From contig NZ_CP011371.1 of NCBI RefSeq assembly GCF_001017435.1, positions 1,364,001 through 1,428,000 on the forward strand: DNA of 64,000 nucleotides. Direction: 5' to 3'. This stretch comes from Caldimonas brevitalea. GTDB lineage: Bacteria; Pseudomonadota; Gammaproteobacteria; Burkholderiales; Burkholderiaceae_C. The translations under genes and the position numbers were made by a program. The notes under the pieces are model-generated. The model worked only from the letters and a program-made list of their open reading frames with translations, did not search any database and was not told where the DNA came from. The first letter of the stretch is position 1. Each line of letters opens with the position of its first letter. This document shows positions 50,428 to 59,672 of the stretch, piece after piece.

Positions 50428-51977
50428 AAAGGCTGTTCCGGCTCTGGTTCATCGCGCTGACCCTGCTGCGCTACGGCGTGGACGAAGTGGCCCTGCAGGG
50501 GCTGCGCCACCCGTCGGTGCGGCTGCTGTTGCGCGTCGTCACGTTCGGGCGCCGCCTCGAGGCGCCGCGGGGCGTGCGGCTGCGGCTGGCGCTGGAACGG
50601 CTGGGCCCCATCTTCGTCAAGTTCGGGCAGGTGCTGTCCACCCGCCGCGACTTGCTGCCGCCCGACATCGCCGACGAGCTGGCGCGCCTGCAGGACAACG
50701 TGCCGCCGTTCCCCGCCGCGATGGCCGTCGCGATGGTCGAGCAGGCCTTCGGCCGCCCGCTGGACGCCGTGTTCGCCAGTTTCGAGCGCACGCCGGTGGC
50801 CAGCGCGTCGATCGCCCAGGTGCATTTCGCGGTCCTGCTCGACGGTCGCGAGGTGGCGGTCAAGGTGCTGCGGCCGGGCATGCTGCGGGTGATCAACGAA
50901 GACCTGGCGCTGCTGCGCACGCTCGCCAACTGGGTCGAGCGGGTGTCGGCCGACGGCAAACGTTTGCGCCCGCGTGAGGTGGTGGCGGAGTTCGACAAAT
51001 ACTTGCACGACGAGCTCGACCTGGTGCGCGAGGCCGCCAACGCCGCCCAGCTGCGGCGCAACATGGCGGGGCTGAACCTGGTCATCGTGCCGGAGATGAT
51101 CTGGGACCTGTGCACCGAGCAGGTGATCGTGATGCAGCGCATGAACGGCGTGCCGATCAGCCAGGTACAGCGCCTGCGCGACGCCGGCGTCGACATCAAG
51201 AAGCTGGCGCGCGACGGCGTCACCATCTTCTTCACCCAGGTGTTCCGCGACGGCTTTTTCCATGCCGACATGCACCCCGGGAACATCCTGGTCAGCCTGG
51301 ACGAGGCGAGTTTCGGGCGCTACATCGCGCTCGACTTCGGCATCATCGGCACGCTCACCGAGTACGACAAAGACTACCTGGCCCAGAACTTCATCGCGTT
51401 CTTCCGGCGCAACTACAAACGGGTGGCCGAGTTGCACCTGGAAAGCGGCTGGGTGCCGCCGGGCACCCGCATCGACGAGTTGGAAGCCGCCATCCGGGCC
51501 TGCTGCGAGCCCCATTTCGACAAGCCGCTGAAGGACATCTCGCTCGGCCAGGTGCTGCTGCGGCTGTTCCAGACCTCGCGGCGCTTCAACGTCGAGATCC
51601 AGCCCCAGCTGGTGCTGCTGCAAAAGACCTTGCTCAACGTCGAGGGCCTGGGCCGCCAGCTCGACCCCGATCTCGACCTGTGGAGCACTGCGCAGCCCTT
51701 TCTCGAGCGCTGGATGAACGAGCAGATCGGCTGGCGCGGCCTGTGGGAACGGCTGAAAAACGAGGCGCCGCGCTATGCCAAGCTGTTACCCGAGCTGCCG
51801 CGGCTGCTGCACCATTCGCTGTCGGCGACCCCCCAGGGCGAGCGGCGCGAACTCGAGCTGCTGCTGGCCGAGCAGCGCCGCACCAATCGTTTGCTGATCG
51901 CTGCGCTGATCGGCGGGGCGGGTTTCTTGCTAGGGCTGGTCGCAGCCCAGGTGATGCCGGCGCTGGCCGCCTGGTAG
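50424..51977 (+). CDS. ubiB: UbiB/ABC1/ADCK-family kinase-like protein
   Basis: 517 residues. UbiB signature KFGQ ([28 protein letters not shown]), the Ala-rich nucleotide loop [26 protein letters not shown] with the catalytic-loop D and N, and LDFGIIGTL (Mg-binding DFG). Two C-terminal TM helices anchor it ([25 protein letters not shown]). UbiB is an atypical kinase/ATPase needed for aerobic ubiquinone synthesis or CoQ lipid handling. The start ATG at 50424 overlaps the ubiJ stop. Confidence 0.97.
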   Translation: MKRLFRLWFIALTLLRYGVDEVALQGLRHPSVRLLLRVVTFGRRLEAPRGVRLRLALERLGPIFVKFGQVLSTRRDLLPPDIADELARLQDNVPPFPAAMAVAMVEQAFGRPLDAVFASFERTPVASASIAQVHFAVLLDGREVAVKVLRPGMLRVINEDLALLRTLANWVERVSADGKRLRPREVVAEFDKYLHDELDLVREAANAAQLRRNMAGLNLVIVPEMIWDLCTEQVIVMQRMNGVPISQVQRLRDAGVDIKKLARDGVTIFFTQVFRDGFFHADMHPGNILVSLDEASFGRYIALDFGIIGTLTEYDKDYLAQNFIAFFRRNYKRVAELHLESGWVPPGTRIDELEAAIRACCEPHFDKPLKDISLGQVLLRLFQTSRRFNVEIQPQLVLLQKTLLNVEGLGRQLDPDLDLWSTAQPFLERWMNEQIGWRGLWERLKNEAPRYAKLLPELPRLLHHSLSATPQGERRELELLLAEQRRTNRLLIAALIGGAGFLLGLVAAQVMPALAAW

Positions 51978-52062
51978 CCGGCGCCTGCCGCGGGCAGGGC
52001 CGCGGCGCGAGGCCGCCGGCGGCCGCCGGCCGGCTGTCGGCGCCCCTTCGGCCGCCGCCCTC

Positions 52063-52090
52063 TTGGCACCGGGGGCGTTCCAGGGATAAT
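52063..52090 (+). promoter_or_regulatory. Sigma-70-like promoter of the sodium:solute symporter gene
   Basis: TTGGCA (52063-52068), 16-bp spacer, GATAAT (52085-52090), ~55 nt before the start codon at 52146. It stands out in otherwise very GC-rich sequence. Confidence 0.55.
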
Positions 52091-52145
52091 CGCGCCCCAG
52101 TCGCATTTGATTACGTCGCCTGCCCGACTGTCTGAGGTCCCCGTC

Positions 52146-53597
52146 ATGCTGCTCGCCCTCGTCATCCTGTATCTGCTCGGCACGATCGCCATCGGCCTGT
52201 GGGCAGCCAAGCGTGTCAAGAACACCGCCGATTTCGCGATTGCCGGCCGCCATCTGCCGCTGGTGATGATCGTCACCACCACCTTCGCCACCTGGTTCGG
52301 CTCGGAAACCGTGCTGGGGATTCCGGCCAAGTTCGTGCAGGGCGGCCTGGGCAGCGTGGTGGAAGACCCGTTCGGCGCCGGCACCTGCTTGATCCTGGTG
52401 GGCCTTTTCTTCGCGGCCAAGCTCTACAAGATGACGCTGCTGACGATCAGCGACTACTACCGCGAGCGGTATGGCCGCGGCATCGAGATCGTCTGCTCCT
52501 TCATCATCATCCTCAGCTACCTCGGCTGGGTGTCGGCCCAGGTCACCGCGCTCGGGCTGGTGTTCAACCTGCTGTCGGCCGGTGTCATCGGCATTCCGCT
52601 CGGCATGGTCATCGGCACCGTGTCCATCCTGGCCTACACGCTGTTCGGCGGTATGTGGTCGGTCGCGGTGACCGACTTCATCCAGATGATCATCCTGGTG
52701 GTGGGCCTGTTCGTGCTCGCCGTGTTCGCCGGCAACATGGCCGGTGGCGCCGACAAGGTGATCGATCTGGCGGTCAGCAAGGACATGTTCAAGTTCTGGC
52801 CCGAGCCGAGCATGACCGACATCCTCGCGTTCATCGCCGCGGCCATCACGATGATGCTGGGCTCGATTCCGCAGCAGGACGTGTTCCAGCGCGTGATGTC
52901 GGCCAACAATGTGCAGGCCGCGACGCGCGGCCCGGTGATCGGCGGCATCTGCTACATCCTGTTTGCCTTCGTGCCGATGTTCCTCGTCACCAGCGCGCTG
53001 ATCATCATGCCCGAGCAGGCCCAGACGCTGCTGACCGACGATCCGCAGAAGATCCTGCCGACCCTGGTGCTCGAGCACATGCCTTTCGTGATGCAGGTGC
53101 TGTTCTTCGGCGCGCTGCTGTCGGCCCTCAAGTCGACCGCGTCCGCCACCTTGCTGGCGCCGTCGGTCACCTTCGTCGAGAACATCTGGCGCCAGTTCGT
53201 CCCCAAGCGCAGCGACAAGGCGGAGCTGCTGACGATGCGCATCGCGGTGCTGCTGTTCAGCGTTTGCGTCCTGCTCTACGCCATCTACTCGCAGGGCACC
53301 TCCATCTATGAAATGGTGTCGGGCGCCTACCAGGTGACGCTGGTCGGTGCCTTCGTGCCGCTCGTCGCCGGCCTCTACTGGCAGCGCGCCACGACACAAG
53401 GCGCGGCGCTGTCGATCGCGCTGGGCATCGGCACCTGGGTCGCGCTGCTCAACCTGCCGGCCGGCGAAACCTTCCCGCCCCAGTTGGCCGGTGTGCTGAT
53501 GGCCGCCGTGGGCCAGGTGGTGGGGTCGCTCGCGCCCCAGGTCTTGAAAAATCGCCACGGCTCCCATCATCGGGTGGTGGGCGTCGAGCAGGCCTGA
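52146..53597 (+). CDS. Sodium:solute symporter family (SSS) transporter
   Basis: 483 residues with ~13 TM helices. SSS hallmarks: LVILYLLGTIAIGLWAAKRVKNTADFAIAGRHLP, the first-helix TFATWFGSETVLGIPAKFVQGGLG, YYRERYGRGIEIVCSFIIILSYLGWVSAQVTALG, the conserved SIPQQDVFQRVMSANN, and ALLSALKSTASATLLAPSVTFVENI. It would co-transport Na+ and an organic solute (proline, pantothenate, acetate or similar); the substrate is not predictable from sequence. The ATG at 52146 has a GAGGTC ribosome-binding site and a promoter upstream; an earlier TTG at 52107 adds nothing conserved. Confidence 0.94.
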   Translation: MLLALVILYLLGTIAIGLWAAKRVKNTADFAIAGRHLPLVMIVTTTFATWFGSETVLGIPAKFVQGGLGSVVEDPFGAGTCLILVGLFFAAKLYKMTLLTISDYYRERYGRGIEIVCSFIIILSYLGWVSAQVTALGLVFNLLSAGVIGIPLGMVIGTVSILAYTLFGGMWSVAVTDFIQMIILVVGLFVLAVFAGNMAGGADKVIDLAVSKDMFKFWPEPSMTDILAFIAAAITMMLGSIPQQDVFQRVMSANNVQAATRGPVIGGICYILFAFVPMFLVTSALIIMPEQAQTLLTDDPQKILPTLVLEHMPFVMQVLFFGALLSALKSTASATLLAPSVTFVENIWRQFVPKRSDKAELLTMRIAVLLFSVCVLLYAIYSQGTSIYEMVSGAYQVTLVGAFVPLVAGLYWQRATTQGAALSIALGIGTWVALLNLPAGETFPPQLAGVLMAAVGQVVGSLAPQVLKNRHGSHHRVVGVEQA

Positions 53598-53676
53598 CGC
53601 CGTCCACCCGCACGCCGCCGCCGGAAGTGTGGCGGGGTGCGCGCCCAGGGGGCGCCGGCCGGCGCCCGGCTCAACT

Positions 53677-53682
53677 TATAAT
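53677..53682 (+). promoter_or_regulatory. TATAAT -10 box before fmdB-family gene
   Basis: Perfect TATAAT, 27 bp before the start codon at 53710, in GC-rich surroundings. No good -35 is found 17 bp upstream (GCCGGC), so it might be activator-dependent. Confidence 0.4.
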
Positions 53683-53709
53683 TTCCGCTTTCGCATCAAG
53701 GAGTTAGCC

Positions 53710-54075
53710 ATGCCGATCTACGCGTACCGCTGCGAGTCGTGCGGCCATGCGCAGGACGTGCTCCAGAAAATTTCCGATCCGTTGCTGACCGAATGTCCGC
53801 AATGTCATGCGGGCACGTTCAAGAAGCAGCTCACCGCCGCCGGCTTCCAGCTCAAGGGCTCCGGTTGGTACGTGACCGACTTCCGCAACAACGGATCGTC
53901 CTCCGGTGCCGCCGCCAGCGCCAAACCGGCAGGCGGGGGCGAATCCGCCGCCGCGGGTACCGCTGCCGCCGGCGCTTCTGCCGGCACTGCCTCGGCCTCT
54001 TCGTCCGCCTCGTCTGACAGCGGCGGCACGTCGTCGTCGTCAGGCGGTTGCGGCACGTCGTGCGCCTGCCATTGA
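53710..54075 (+). CDS. FmdB-family zinc-ribbon protein
   Basis: 121 residues: zinc ribbon MPIYAYRCESCGHAQDVLQKISDPLLTECPQCH with paired CxxC motifs in the first 37 residues, followed by a Ser/Ala/Gly-rich tail of low complexity ending CGTSCACH. FmdB-type 'regulatory' zinc-ribbon proteins are of uncertain role. In Burkholderiales this gene typically precedes DUF502 and aspS, as here. The ATG at 53710 has an AAGGAG ribosome-binding site. The tail's extra cysteines (four within the last ~10 residues) are common in this group. Confidence 0.93.
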   Translation: MPIYAYRCESCGHAQDVLQKISDPLLTECPQCHAGTFKKQLTAAGFQLKGSGWYVTDFRNNGSSSGAAASAKPAGGGESAAAGTAAAGASAGTASASSSASSDSGGTSSSSGGCGTSCACH

Positions 54076-54115
54076 CGCCGGCCATGACCGCCTGCGCGAC
54101 GTCGACTGGAAGTTC

Positions 54116-54787
54116 GTGAAGAAATACTTCATCACCGGTTTACTGGTCTGGTTGCCGCTGGCCATCACGATCTGGGTCCTGTTGTGGGTCATCGGCCTGT
54201 TCGACGGCGTGTTCGCCTGGCTGGTGTCGGCGGTCCAGGCCGTCGCGCCGGCCAGCGTCGGTGCCGCGCTCGGCCGCTTGCGCGACGTGCCCGGCCTCGG
54301 CGTGCTGCTGGTCACCGGCGGCATGCTGATGACCGGCGTGTTCGTCGCCAACATCTTCGGTCAGTGGTGGCTCACCCAGTGGGAGCGGCTGCTGTCGAAG
54401 ATCCCGATCGTCAAAAGCATCTACTCGAGCGTCAAGCAGGTCTCGGACACGCTGTTTTCGAGCAGCGGCAACGCCTTCCGCGAAGCGGTGCTGATCCAGT
54501 ACCCGCGCCAGGGCTCGTGGACCATCGCTTTCGTCACCGGCCAGCCCGGCGGCGAGGTGGCCCAGCACCTGAATCCGCGCGACTACCTCAGCGTCTACGT
54601 GCCGACCACGCCCAATCCCACCTCGGGCTTCTTCCTGATGCTGCCGAGGGCGGACGTGATCGAGCTGAAAATGAGCGTCGACGAGGCGCTCAAATACACC
54701 ATCTCGATGGGGGTGGTCGCACCGCCCGCCATCCTCGACAGCGACGCCCGGCCGCTCGTCGAACTGCCCCGAAATCCGCAGGGTTGA
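54116..54787 (+). CDS. DUF502 family membrane protein
   Basis: 223 residues with N-terminal TM helices (YFITGLLVWLPLAITIWVLLWVIGLF and GLGVLLVTGGMLMTGVFVANI). DUF502 signatures follow: EKLLSKIPIVKSIYSSVKQVSDTLF-like sequence (WERLLSKIPIVKSIYSSVKQVSDTLFSS), FREAVLIQYPRQGSWTIAFVTG, VYVPTTPNPTSGFFLMLPRADVIELKMSVDEALKYTISMGV. Function unknown. The start is a GTG at 54116 giving the usual 'KKYFITGLL' beginning; no nearby in-frame ATG exists. It lies 40 bp after the fmdB-type gene and 123 bp before aspS. Confidence 0.9.
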   Translation: MKKYFITGLLVWLPLAITIWVLLWVIGLFDGVFAWLVSAVQAVAPASVGAALGRLRDVPGLGVLLVTGGMLMTGVFVANIFGQWWLTQWERLLSKIPIVKSIYSSVKQVSDTLFSSSGNAFREAVLIQYPRQGSWTIAFVTGQPGGEVAQHLNPRDYLSVYVPTTPNPTSGFFLMLPRADVIELKMSVDEALKYTISMGVVAPPAILDSDARPLVELPRNPQG

Positions 54788-54910
54788 GCGGCCGGCTCCC
54801 GCTCGACCCGCAGGGCTTGCGACACAGCCCGCCAGCGCCCTACAGAACCCCGGCCGCCGCCATCGCGCCACTGCTCGCCGCGGCCCGAACCAGACTCTTG
54901 GAGTGATTCG

Positions 54911-56710
54911 ATGAGAACAACATATGCCGGTCTCGTCAGCGAAGCGCTGATGGGCCAGACCGTGACCCTGATGGGTTGGGCCCACCGCCGCCGCGACCAC
55001 GGCGGCGTGATCTTCATCGACCTGCGCGACCGCGAAGGGCTGGTGCAGATCGTGTGCGATCCCGATCGCGCCGAAACCTTCAAGACCGCCGAAGGCGTGC
55101 GCAACGAGTTCTGCCTGAAGGTGGTCGGCAAGGTGCGCCCGCGCCCCCAGGGCACCGAAAACGCCAACCTGACCAGCGGCAAGGTCGAAGTGCTGTGCCA
55201 TGAGCTGGAGGTGCTCAACCCCAGCGTCACGCCGCCGTTCCAGCTCGACGACGAAAACCTGTCGGAGACCACCCGGTTGACCCACCGCGTGCTCGACCTG
55301 CGCCGCCCGTACATGCAGAAGAATTTGATGCTGCGCTACCGGGTCGCGATGGAGGTGCGCAAGTTCCTCGACAACCATGGTTTCGTCGACATCGAAACGC
55401 CGATGCTCACCAAGAGCACGCCCGAAGGCGCGCGCGACTACCTGGTGCCCAGCCGTGTGCACGACGGCCATTTCTTCGCGCTGCCGCAGTCGCCGCAGTT
55501 GTTCAAGCAGTTGCTGATGGTGGCGGGCTTCGACCGGTACTACCAGATCACCAAGTGCTTCCGCGACGAAGACCTGCGCGCCGACCGCCAGCCCGAATTC
55601 ACCCAGATCGATATCGAAACGTCGTTCCTGACCGAGCAGGAAATCCGCGACATGTTCGAGGGCATGATCCGGCACGTGTTCCAGACCGTGATGAACGTCG
55701 ACCTGGGCCAGTACCCGGTGATGACCTACGGCGACGCGATGCGGTTGTACGGCTCCGACAAGCCCGATTTGCGCGTCATGCTCGAGTTCACCGAGCTGAC
55801 CGACGTGATGGCCGATGTCGAGTTCAAGGTCTTCTCGGGCCCGGCGACGATGAAGGGCGGCCGGGTGGCCGCGCTGCGCGTGCCGGCCGGCGGCGAGATG
55901 AGCCGCGGCGAGATCGACGGCTACACCGAGTTCGTCAAGATCTACGGTGCCAAGGGCCTGGCGTGGATCAAGGTCAACGACATCGCCAAGGGCCGCGACG
56001 GGCTGCAGTCGCCGATCGTGAAGAACCTGCACGACCAGGCGCTCAAGCACGTGCTCGAGCGCACCGGCGCGCAAAACGGCGACCTGATCTTCTTCGGCGC
56101 CGACAAGGCCAAGGTGGTCAACGACGCGCTCGGCGCGCTGCGCGTGAAGATCGGGCACAGCGAGTTCGGCCGCAAGAACGGCTTGTTCGAAGACCGCTGG
56201 GCACCGCTGTGGGTGGTCGACTTCCCGATGTTCGAGTACGACGAGGACGAGCAGCGCTGGAATGCGGTGCACCATCCCTTCACCGCCCCCAAGGACGGTC
56301 ATGAAGATCTGATGGACACGGCCCCCGACCAGTGCATCGCCAAGGCCTACGACATGGTGCTCAACGGCTGGGAGCTGGGCGGCGGGTCGGTGCGGATCCA
56401 CCGTGCCGACGTGCAGAGCAAGGTGTTCAGCGCGCTCAAGATCGGCCCCGAGGAGGCCCAGGCCAAGTTCGGCTTCCTGCTCGACGCGCTGCAGTACGGC
56501 GCGCCGCCGCACGGCGGCCTGGCCTTCGGCCTCGACCGCCTGGTCACGTTGATGACCAAGGCCGAGTCGATCCGCGACGTCATCGCTTTCCCCAAGACCC
56601 AGCGTGCCCAGTGCCTGCTCACGCATGCGCCGAGCCTGGTCGACGAGAAGCAGCTGCGCGAACTGCACATCAAGCTGCGCAACAACCCGCAGGTGCAGGG
56701 CGCGGCCTGA
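54911..56710 (+). CDS. aspS: Aspartyl-tRNA synthetase
   Basis: 599 residues, the usual bacterial length. N-terminal OB-fold anticodon domain ([48 protein letters not shown]). Class II motifs: [62 protein letters not shown] (motif 2 loop), and [13 protein letters not shown] (motif 3). The GAD insertion domain lies between residues ~290 and 420. It charges tRNA-Asp (and possibly tRNA-Asn if the organism lacks AsnRS; not decidable here). ATG at 54911 with GGAG ribosome-binding site. A strong terminator follows at 56736. Confidence 0.98.
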   Translation: MRTTYAGLVSEALMGQTVTLMGWAHRRRDHGGVIFIDLRDREGLVQIVCDPDRAETFKTAEGVRNEFCLKVVGKVRPRPQGTENANLTSGKVEVLCHELEVLNPSVTPPFQLDDENLSETTRLTHRVLDLRRPYMQKNLMLRYRVAMEVRKFLDNHGFVDIETPMLTKSTPEGARDYLVPSRVHDGHFFALPQSPQLFKQLLMVAGFDRYYQITKCFRDEDLRADRQPEFTQIDIETSFLTEQEIRDMFEGMIRHVFQTVMNVDLGQYPVMTYGDAMRLYGSDKPDLRVMLEFTELTDVMADVEFKVFSGPATMKGGRVAALRVPAGGEMSRGEIDGYTEFVKIYGAKGLAWIKVNDIAKGRDGLQSPIVKNLHDQALKHVLERTGAQNGDLIFFGADKAKVVNDALGALRVKIGHSEFGRKNGLFEDRWAPLWVVDFPMFEYDEDEQRWNAVHHPFTAPKDGHEDLMDTAPDQCIAKAYDMVLNGWELGGGSVRIHRADVQSKVFSALKIGPEEAQAKFGFLLDALQYGAPPHGGLAFGLDRLVTLMTKAESIRDVIAFPKTQRAQCLLTHAPSLVDEKQLRELHIKLRNNPQVQGAA

Positions 56711-56735
56711 TCGCGGCGCTCCGGCGCGCACCCAC

Positions 56736-56761
56736 AAGGGCGGCCTCGTGCCGCCCTTTTT
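56736..56761 (+). terminator. Intrinsic terminator after aspS
   Basis: AAGGGCGGC (56736-56744) pairs with GCCGCCCTT (56750-56758) around CTCGT, followed by a run of five T. Textbook GC stem plus U tract. Confidence 0.88.
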
Positions 56762-56895
56762 CGTGGCCGCTGCCGACGGTGGCCGTGCGACCGGCGGCAC
56801 GCCTGCCCGGCGCGTCGGTCTTGTTCTGACGGCCGGGGCCCCGCAACTGCGCCACAATGCCTCGGCGTGCCGGTGTACGCGTGCAGGACCAGAAG

Positions 56896-57456
56896 GTGAG
56901 CGCCCGCCCATACAAGATTCCCGAATCCGTCTTGGTCGTGATCCACACGGCCGACCTGCAGGTGCTGCTGCTCGAGCGGGCCGACCGGCCCGGCTTCTGG
57001 CAGAGCGTCACCGGCTCCAAGGACCATCCCGACGAGCCGCCGCTGCTCACGGCGCGGCGTGAGGTCGAGGAAGAGACCGGCATCCGCGTCGTCGACGCCG
57101 GGGCGCCGCCCGACCCGGCGGCAGCCGAGGTTCCGCTCACGCAGCTGCGCGACTGGGGCCTGCAGAACGTCTACGAGATCTATCCGGTGTGGCGTCATCG
57201 CTACGGCCCCGGCGTCACCCACAACACCGAAAGTGTGTTCGGCTTGCAGGTCCCGCGGGAGCTGCCGATCCGGCTGGCGCCGCGCGAGCATTTGCGTTGC
57301 GTTTGGCTGCCCTGGCGCGAGGCGGCGGACCGCTGCTTCTCGCCTTCGAATGCCGAAGCCGTGCTGCAGCTGCCGCGCTTCCTCGGAGCCGCAGCGGTGG
57401 TGACAGCGCCGCCGAACACCGAAGCCCCACCGCGGGGCGAGGAGGGCGCCGCATGA
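56896..57456 (+). CDS. nudB: Dihydroneopterin triphosphate diphosphatase (Nudix)
   Basis: 186 residues. Begins SARPYKIPESVLVVIHTADLQVLLLERADRPGFWQSVTGS; Nudix box around GSKDHPDEPPLLTARREVEEETGI (REVxEExGI). Then LRDWGLQNVYEIYPVWRHRYGPGVTHNTESVF, typical of NudB, which removes pyrophosphate from dihydroneopterin triphosphate in folate synthesis. A GTG at 56896 with AGGA 7 nt upstream is my choice; an ATG at 56857 and GTG at 56881 are in frame but lack a ribosome-binding site. The next gene starts within its stop (ATGA). Homologue neighbourhood after aspS is conserved in Burkholderiales. Confidence 0.9.
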   Translation: MSARPYKIPESVLVVIHTADLQVLLLERADRPGFWQSVTGSKDHPDEPPLLTARREVEEETGIRVVDAGAPPDPAAAEVPLTQLRDWGLQNVYEIYPVWRHRYGPGVTHNTESVFGLQVPRELPIRLAPREHLRCVWLPWREAADRCFSPSNAEAVLQLPRFLGAAAVVTAPPNTEAPPRGEEGAA

Positions 57457-58274
57457 CCACCAATCCGCTCAATTCCACACTGCTGCCCTCGGGCGACACC
57501 ACCGGTGCCTCCAGCGACGCCAGCCTGCTGCGGGTCGCGACCTACAACATCCACAAGGGTGTGCGGGGCATGGGGCCCAACCGACGGCTGGAAATCCACA
57601 ACCTCGGCCTGGGCGTCGAGGCCCTCGACGCCGATCTGGTCTTCCTGCAGGAGGTGCGCAGCTTCCATCACCTGGAGGCGCGCCGCTTCCAGCGCAGTTC
57701 TTTCGGCTGGCCGACGCTGCCGCAAGCCGATTTCCTCGCACCCGAGGGTTATGCGGTGGCCTACCGCACCAACGCGGTGACACGCGGCGGCGAGCATGGC
57801 AACGCCTTGCTGTCGCGCTGGCCCATCGGCGACATCGGGCACCACGACGTCTCCGACCATCGTTTCGAGCAGCGCGGCCTGCTGCATGTGCCGGTGGCGT
57901 GGCAAGGCGTCGAACTGCACGCCATCGTCGCGCATTTCGGGCTCATCCACGCCAGCCGCGTGCGCCAGGTCGAACGTTTGGCGGCCTTCATCGAGGCCTC
58001 GGTGCCGCCGGATGCGCCGCTGATCGTCGCGGGCGACTTCAACGACTGGGGCGAAAAGCTCGACGGGCCGATGGGCGAGTGCGGCCTGAGCCGGGCGGTG
58101 GCGCCCAGCGGCAAGCGGCCGCTGACCTTTCCGTCGCGCGTGCCGGTGTTTTCGCTCGACCGCATCTACCTGCGCCAGCTGCGTTGCCGCTCGACCTTCG
58201 TGCCGCGCGGCACCAATTGGGCGCGCATGTCCGACCACCTGCCGTTGGTGGCCGAACTCGAGCTGGCTCACTGA
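57453..58274 (+). CDS. Endonuclease/exonuclease/phosphatase (EEP) family protein
   Basis: 273 residues. EEP fold: RVATYNIHKGVRGMG (Mg-site N and H), LDADLVFLQEVRSF (catalytic E), GVELHAIVAHFGL, VAGDFNDWGEKL (D-x-N) and the terminal ARMSDHLPLVAELEL (SDH). The general family hydrolyses phosphodiesters in nucleic acids or lipids. Position directly before a ClsB-type phospholipase-D protein is conserved in many proteobacteria, hinting at a membrane-lipid or shared role. ATG at 57453 overlaps the nudB stop; GGAGG ribosome-binding site upstream. Confidence 0.9.
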   Translation: MTTNPLNSTLLPSGDTTGASSDASLLRVATYNIHKGVRGMGPNRRLEIHNLGLGVEALDADLVFLQEVRSFHHLEARRFQRSSFGWPTLPQADFLAPEGYAVAYRTNAVTRGGEHGNALLSRWPIGDIGHHDVSDHRFEQRGLLHVPVAWQGVELHAIVAHFGLIHASRVRQVERLAAFIEASVPPDAPLIVAGDFNDWGEKLDGPMGECGLSRAVAPSGKRPLTFPSRVPVFSLDRIYLRQLRCRSTFVPRGTNWARMSDHLPLVAELELAH

Positions 58275-58353
58275 CCGTGGAACGTCCACGTTGCCGCCGC
58301 AAGCCGGGCTGCGCCCGTCCCGCCGAGGCCGGGTTGAGCCGGGGCTGAGCGCC

Positions 58354-59667
58354 GTGGCCGTCCGTTCCGACTCCGACCCGCCACAGGGCAAGCTGCCCGT
58401 GGGAGGGCCGTTCGGCTGGTATGCCCAGCCCAAGGCGCACTTCCTCGGCGGCAACACGGTGCGGCTGCTGCGCGGCGGCGCGGCGCTGTTTCCGGCGATG
58501 TGCGACGCGATGGCGCGGGCGCGGCACGAGATCTGGCTGGCGACCTACATCTTCCATGACGACCCGGCGGCGATCGCCGTTGCCGACGCCTTGTGCGCGG
58601 CGGCGCAACGCGGCGTGCGGGTGCGCGTGATCATCGACGGTTTCGGCTCGTATGCCACGCTGCCCAAGCTGCTGCCCAGGATGCGCGATGCCGGCGTCAG
58701 GGTGGTGGTGTTCCGGCCCATCAAGGGGTGGTGGAGCTGGCTGCGCCCCGGCCAGTTGCGCCGGCTGCACCAGAAGCTGTGCGTGGTGGACGGCCAGCGC
58801 GGCTTCGTCGGTGGCATCAACATCATCAACGACCTGCTCGACCTGCGCCACGGCTGGTCGGAGGCGCCGCGGCTGGACTATGCGGTTGAGGTGCAGGGGC
58901 CGACGGTGATGCCGATCGAGCAGACGGTGCGCGCGATGTGGACGCGGGCCCACCTCGGGCGCGACTGGCGCGACGAGCTGGCCACCCTCGCTCGCAGCCC
59001 CCATCGGCTGGCGCGCCTCAAGCGACTGATGCGACGGCTGCAAACCACCCGCTGGGCCGACCTGGGCCCTGCAGCGGCCGAGCCGCGACCGCAGCGGGTG
59101 GCCTTCGTGGTGCGCGACAACCTGCGCCAGCGCCGCACCATCGAACGCTCGTATGTCGAAGCCATCCTGCGGGCGCGCCAGCGGGTCGAACTGGTGTCGC
59201 CGTATTTCTACCCCGGCCGGGCGTTCCGCCGCGCGTTGCGGCTGGCGGCGCGGCGCGGCGTGCAGGTGCGTTTGCTGTTGCAAGGCAAGCTCGACTACCG
59301 CATCGCCGGCCTCGCCGCCCGCGTGCTGTACGACGAACTGCTGGCCCATGGCGTGCGGGTCTTCGAGTACATGCCCGCATTCCTGCATGCCAAGGTGGCC
59401 GTGGTCGACGACGAGTGGGCGACCGTGGGCAGTTCCAACATCGACCCCTTGTCGCTGCTGTTGAACCTGGAGGCCAACGTGGTGGTGCGCGACCGCGGTT
59501 TCGTCGAGCAGCTGGGCCAGGAACTCGAAACCGCCTTCGCGGCAGCGCACGAGGTGACGCGGCCAGAGCTGGGCGTGCCGACCTGGTGGAGCCGGGTGCG
59601 CCGCGGCCTGGTCGCCTGGTGCGCCCACGTCTACTTGCGCGTGGCCGGTGCCACCGGACGGTACTGA
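58354..59667 (+). CDS. clsB: ClsB-type cardiolipin synthase (phospholipase D family)
   Basis: 437 residues. Two HKD motifs: LHQKLCVVDGQRGFVGGIN near residues 140-160 and LHAKVAVVDDEWATVGSSNIDPLSLL near residues 345-370 (HxKx4D...GSxN). Between them a basic, partly hydrophobic linker. No N-terminal double TM as in ClsA, so ClsB group. It makes cardiolipin (from two phosphatidylglycerols) or related phospholipids at the inner membrane. Start: a GTG at 58354 is my choice; the frame extends to a TTG at 58291. It is 79 bp after the EEP gene and 5 bp before the exonuclease gene. Confidence 0.92.
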   Translation: MAVRSDSDPPQGKLPVGGPFGWYAQPKAHFLGGNTVRLLRGGAALFPAMCDAMARARHEIWLATYIFHDDPAAIAVADALCAAAQRGVRVRVIIDGFGSYATLPKLLPRMRDAGVRVVVFRPIKGWWSWLRPGQLRRLHQKLCVVDGQRGFVGGINIINDLLDLRHGWSEAPRLDYAVEVQGPTVMPIEQTVRAMWTRAHLGRDWRDELATLARSPHRLARLKRLMRRLQTTRWADLGPAAAEPRPQRVAFVVRDNLRQRRTIERSYVEAILRARQRVELVSPYFYPGRAFRRALRLAARRGVQVRLLLQGKLDYRIAGLAARVLYDELLAHGVRVFEYMPAFLHAKVAVVDDEWATVGSSNIDPLSLLLNLEANVVVRDRGFVEQLGQELETAFAAAHEVTRPELGVPTWWSRVRRGLVAWCAHVYLRVAGATGRY

Positions 59668-59672
59668 ACGCC

